Source: Acidobacteriota bacterium (GTDB taxonomy: Bacteria; Acidobacteriota; Terriglobia; Bryobacterales; Bryobacteraceae). From it: a stretch of DNA of 64,000 bases. Below the pieces are notes generated by a model, which saw nothing but the letters and a program-made list of their open reading frames with translations, made no database searches and was not told the origin of the DNA. The position numbers were made by a program, and so were the translations under genes. Every line of letters starts with the position of its first letter. Positions within the stretch are counted from its first letter, which is position 1. The stretch lies in NCBI GenBank assembly GCA_016185425.1, contig JACPNQ010000014.1, positions 62,001 through 126,000 of the forward strand. The letters are read 5' to 3'. This document shows, piece after piece, positions 61,801 through 64,000 of the stretch.

Positions 61801-62181
61801 AATGCGGGCGTCGGCTCCGGTTCGGGCAATCAGTTCTACAGCCAAGTGGGCGACCCCTATGACGTTACCCGAACCGGTTTCACGGACTCCGCCGTCTGGT
61901 TCAACAAAACCGCATACGCCCGGCCGGCTAACGGTACTTGGGGAAATCAGCCTCGCAACGGTGTCATGAACCCCGGCTTCTGGGCCTTCGATATGGGTAT
62001 CCGCAAGAACTTCCCCACCGGTGAGCACCAGCGCTTCCAGATTCGCGGCGAGTTCTTCAACCTGCTGAATCACCCGAATTGGGGCGGCGCGAACTCGAAT
62101 CCTACGAGCGGGCAGTTCGGGCTTGTGACCAGTAAGAGCGGCAACCGCACGATTCAGATTGCGCTGAAGTACATTTTCTGA
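58804..62181 (+). CDS. TonB-dependent receptor, Oar-like, with carboxypeptidase-regulatory-like N-domain
   Basis: About 1125 residues from the ATG at 58804, which has GAGGG before it and a signal peptide (ending VSVFAQ). The N-terminal sandwich is IAGFVRDPSESVISGAAVTV. The plug carries LTLNGRNPIYLALLKPGV and the barrel opens with FHGNLVENFRNSALDANTW. The barrel ends in LKYIF with the C-terminal Phe. It is the same class as the receptor at 235-3540 but clearly diverged. A plug motif PLN-to-TLN change and many Asn/Tyr repeats are seen. The substrate is unknown. The prepilin peptidase gene converges after 72 bases. Confidence 0.9.
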   Translation: MLQRLSTFCFLSVSVFAQFDTGQIAGFVRDPSESVISGAAVTVRNEHTGEEKSTKANSSGYYVFPNLLVGSYSLSAEAAGFKKVLQTGITLSSSTRLSVDLQLTVGSVSETVEVKATVGLVQAESAVVGRTINSKQVADLTLNGRNPIYLALLKPGVRGGSIGTFDPDSVSNGGFSINGGRADEYVVMVDGAVATRTRSSGSMLGSQDVDTVEEVQILTANYSAEYGRSSAGQIRFVTKSGGQSFHGNLVENFRNSALDANTWTRNHSPNRSEFGGPAPFRFNQFGYDINGPVFIPGKFNRDKSKLFFLWAQEWIRRREEQNPTALVPSLLMRDGNFSELLNASNIFYGRVRTVTDPDSKLPFAGNMIPLNRLSPNGRALLRAYPQPTPGFAQTGANFIGSGARWSNTLKNTVKVDYVLNSAHRLSFRGTHVPWRFNEPFQDSSLGTFQALWSRPNRTGTISLTSTISPTFLNEFNFSANSDGKGDIPYNPACGAPCERSTYGINYPQIFPVGKEFPGKLPTIQIDPFYSLNNSSAYPGYWSGFVYAWSNNMTKIIGNHTMKFGIFIERSGQNDGIQLTTASAPATVNQGGQFRFIDTGHPNTSGIAVANAALGYFNDYSETSAKTVTPWVATGIDWFVQDSWKATKKLTLEIGLRHSIWPPWHSRWGTLSMFNPAFFDASKAAVIDRSAGYIVSGDPYNGITLPGSGPSEEALKRFPTLSNFKNLYHNLPGGFSQTHYGVFQPRLGAAYGVNNKTSVRAGLGAFANRTMINRDTALGGNPPFQLQQTVSNGNVDAPAGATQRVFPLTMTIQDPVLKVPMAWNWNATVARQLPWNLAVEVGYVGRRGIHNQRKRNINQLLTGTTFANPGVNVNALRPYPGMGVVGISENSGTSMYHGLQISVERRFSRGLAFGVAYTYSKATDNSSDLTDVLPDAYNDRAYNGTSDLNRPHVLILNYIYELPFLKGNGTMFHRALGNWELSAMNQWQSGGPFSVRNTADNAGVGSGSGNQFYSQVGDPYDVTRTGFTDSAVWFNKTAYARPANGTWGNQPRNGVMNPGFWAFDMGIRKNFPTGEHQRFQIRGEFFNLLNHPNWGGANSNPTSGQFGLVTSKSGNRTIQIALKYIF

Positions 62182-62253
62182 GCCGTTTCGCGCGCCCGGT
62201 CTAGCGTGTTCCGCATGACCTGACGGGCACTTGAAGCACTGCACGGCTTCCGT

Positions 62254-62769
62254 TTATCGCACTGCCGGCAGCCCAAACGCCCACGCCATCAACAACGCCG
62301 GTACCGCCGTCACTGTCCCGTGTGGCATGGCCAGTATGTCCTTGCTTTCCAGAGTAATTCGATCCTTCCCGCCCAGCCCCCGGATGTTCGCCCAGGTCTG
62401 CCTCCAGCGCCCCTTCACAAAGATCATGATTACCGCCAGCACCGCCGCCAGAACCCCCGCCAGGATCGCCAGCGCGATCCAGTTCATCGTCCCCATCAAT
62501 GCCCCGTAGGCCCCCATCAGCTTCACATCGCCACCCCCGCGGCCGCCGACCAGGAAGAACAGGAAGTACACCCCGAATCCCACGGCAAATCCGAACAGTC
62601 CGATCTTCAAAAGCGGCCACCCACCCAGATACCACCGCGCGCCCAACGCAAACAGCGTCACCGGAATCGTCAGCCAATTCGGAATCGTCCGGTCGCGAAG
62701 ATCGGTCATTGCCGACACAATCGCGAGCACAAAAATCCCCCACCGCAACAAATCCGGCAATTGCTCCAT
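62254..62769 (-). CDS. Type IV prepilin peptidase (A24, CpaA/TadV-like)
   Basis: A 171-residue membrane aspartyl peptidase with five or six helices. The catalytic Asp pair is in SAMTDLRDRTIPNWLT and GGRGGGDVKLMGAYG. It lacks the cytoplasmic zinc N-methylation domain of PilD, so it is the short CpaA/TadV form that trims Flp-type pilins. No pilins or Tad ATPase are adjacent, though a secretin and an AAA ATPase lie 13-15 kb away. It is 6 bases after the amidase stop on the same strand and may be read with it. Confidence 0.9.
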   Translation of the reverse strand: MEQLPDLLRWGIFVLAIVSAMTDLRDRTIPNWLTIPVTLFALGARWYLGGWPLLKIGLFGFAVGFGVYFLFFLVGGRGGGDVKLMGAYGALMGTMNWIALAILAGVLAAVLAVIMIFVKGRWRQTWANIRGLGGKDRITLESKDILAMPHGTVTAVPALLMAWAFGLPAVR

Positions 62770-62775
62770 GACTAA

Positions 62776-64000
62776 CTAATCCACTTTCGGACGCCGCTTA
62801 TGCCAGTCCGTCCGCTCCTGATATCGCTGCCCTACGCCCAGTATGAGGTTCTCCTGGAACGGCCGGCTAACGACGCTAATTCCTAACGGCAGTCCATTCA
62901 CGAACCCGCACGGCATCGACAACAGGGGTAACCCGGCCAGGTTCCCCGCGGGACTCAAATCGCGCAGCCCGCGCGACGGCAAAGTCACCCCCTCTTTCGT
63001 GATTCCCGTCAGCTTATCCAGTGGATCTTCGATCGCCGATGCGACATTAATCCGGCTCGGCGCCAGCAGCACATCGACATCATTGAAAACCGTCCGGCAC
63101 GCGTCCTGCACCATCCGCCGTACACGCATCGCCTTCAGGTAATCGCGAGCGGTGTAATCAAACGCCGCCTTCAATCCTTGAATCTGGTTCTGATCGGCCA
63201 ACTGATCCACTTTGCCCGACGAGATGAGCTCCTCGAAAATCGACGACGCCTCGCAACCGATGATCGTGCTGGCCGCTTCGGAATAAGGCATTGCCGGCAG
63301 CGACACTTCCTTCATCGGGAATCCCATCTCGCGGAACACCGCGTACGTATCGGCAAATACCTTCACGACTGCCGGATCGGCAATCAATTCCAAGTCCCGC
63401 GGCGCATAGCCGATCGTTATGTCTTTGTTCTGCCGCACGTACTCCGGCGCGTAATAGAAGCTCTTTCCCGCCGAACCGGGGTCGCCCGAATCGCCTCCGG
63501 CAATTTGCGCCAGCACCAGGCCGCAGTCTACCGCGTTCCGGCACATCGGCCCGATCTTATCCAGCGTCCACGAAAGCGCCATCGCGCCCGCCCGGCTCAC
63601 CAGGCCGTAGGTGGGACGCAAACCCGTCACTCCGCAATACGCGGCGGGAACCGCTATCGATCCCCACGTCTCCGACGCCAACGCATAACTCACCAGCCCC
63701 GCCGCCACCGCCGATCCCGGACCGCTTGACGATCCGCCGCTCCAGCGGCCGGTGTCCCAGGGATTCAACCCCGGTCCCGTCACCGACGCGGCCGGATACC
63801 GGTATCCACCGCCGCCGGCAAGCTCCACCATTCCAAGCTTCCCGATGCAAATCGCCCCGGCTTTATCGAGCTTCTTAACCACCGTCGCATGTTCGTCGAA
63901 CACTTGTCCCGCGTACGGTTTCGCGCCCCAACCCGTCGGAAACTTCGCGAAGCTCACCAAATCCTTGGCGCCATAAGGAATGCCTTGCAGGGCGCCCCGC
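62776..64000 (-). CDS. Amidase-signature enzyme (partial at the right edge)
   Basis: At least 408 residues; the 5' end lies beyond the window. The frame stays open to base 64000 and reads GIPYGAKDLVSF near the edge, the amidase Lys block. The TTG at 63960 is therefore not the start. The amidase triad is present: Lys in GIPYGAKD, cis-Ser in GGSSSGPGSAVAAG, and nucleophile Ser in LASETWGSIAVPA. It hydrolyses amides, but the substrate (glutamyl-tRNA, nitrile-derived amide or peptide) cannot be told; no gatB is adjacent. It heads the unit with the prepilin peptidase. Confidence 0.85.
   Translation of the reverse strand, partial: RGALQGIPYGAKDLVSFAKFPTGWGAKPYAGQVFDEHATVVKKLDKAGAICIGKLGMVELAGGGGYRYPAASVTGPGLNPWDTGRWSGGSSSGPGSAVAAGLVSYALASETWGSIAVPAAYCGVTGLRPTYGLVSRAGAMALSWTLDKIGPMCRNAVDCGLVLAQIAGGDSGDPGSAGKSFYYAPEYVRQNKDITIGYAPRDLELIADPAVVKVFADTYAVFREMGFPMKEVSLPAMPYSEAASTIIGCEASSIFEELISSGKVDQLADQNQIQGLKAAFDYTARDYLKAMRVRRMVQDACRTVFNDVDVLLAPSRINVASAIEDPLDKLTGITKEGVTLPSRGLRDLSPAGNLAGLPLLSMPCGFVNGLPLGISVVSRPFQENLILGVGQRYQERTDWHKRRPKVD

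Overview
The window reads as chromosomal DNA of an Acidobacteriota member close to the Bryobacterales / Candidatus Solibacter group. This is inferred from gene content: a secreted protein ending in the Solibacter-type C-terminal domain (TIGR03437-like, 55382-57484), an 828-residue MacB-like permease of the acidobacterial orphan type, three Oar-like outer-membrane barrel proteins, an ECF sigma factor of the Sig-70_X6 type, and high-GC, densely packed genes. I see no tRNA, rRNA, CRISPR array, insertion sequence or prophage.

Layout. 0.2-8.4 kb: a TonB-dependent receptor, then mutL, a serine beta-lactamase-like hydrolase, a hemerythrin protein and a hydroxyacid-oxoacid transhydrogenase on one strand. 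8.4-18.1 kb: a sulfatase divergent from a truncated globin and a YfiT-type DinB protein, then a leftward set (small membrane protein, Skp/OmpH, alkaline-phosphatase-like enzyme, DUF4920-like protein, PQQ propeller protein, large TPR protein) with a gene remnant between the last two. 18.3-22.5 kb: miaA, a small secreted protein with a strong terminator, then decayed toxin-antitoxin pieces (MntA with a broken HepT; half a PIN toxin in frame with its antitoxin) around a membrane glycosyltransferase-like gene. 22.6-30.5 kb: a TPR protein coupled to an outer-membrane barrel protein; then a PP2C phosphatase, surface module A and thiD as one coupled operon. 30.5-34.6 kb: a GT39-like protein and a cysteine-synthesis set with a protein-bound sulfur carrier (moeZ, carrier, JAMM protease, cysM-like). 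34.8-36.6 kb: ECF sigma factor with a short kinase-N-terminus-like partner, and an AraC-DinB fusion.

36.6-50.4 kb is the most unusual stretch. Surface module B (a membrane-anchored Ig-like protein, a small beta-rich secreted protein, and a 1934-residue protein with about 19 putative-Ig repeats) diverges from an operon of two DUF4384-type proteins and a caspase-like peptidase carrying PEGA and TPR segments; a secretin-like protein and an AAA-type ATPase follow. Modules A and B share gene order, stop/start overlaps, related first and second proteins, and a shared roughly 220-residue C-terminal domain on the third protein. I judge this duplicated module, with its phosphatase (A) and caspase (B) neighbours, the best candidate for an undescribed system.

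50.4-64 kb: rpmB, the orphan permease behind a perfect 10-bp inverted repeat, moaA-nadA, the TIGR03437-type protein, an NmrA-like SDR, a small membrane protein, the third TonB receptor, a type IV prepilin peptidase and an amidase that runs off the right edge.
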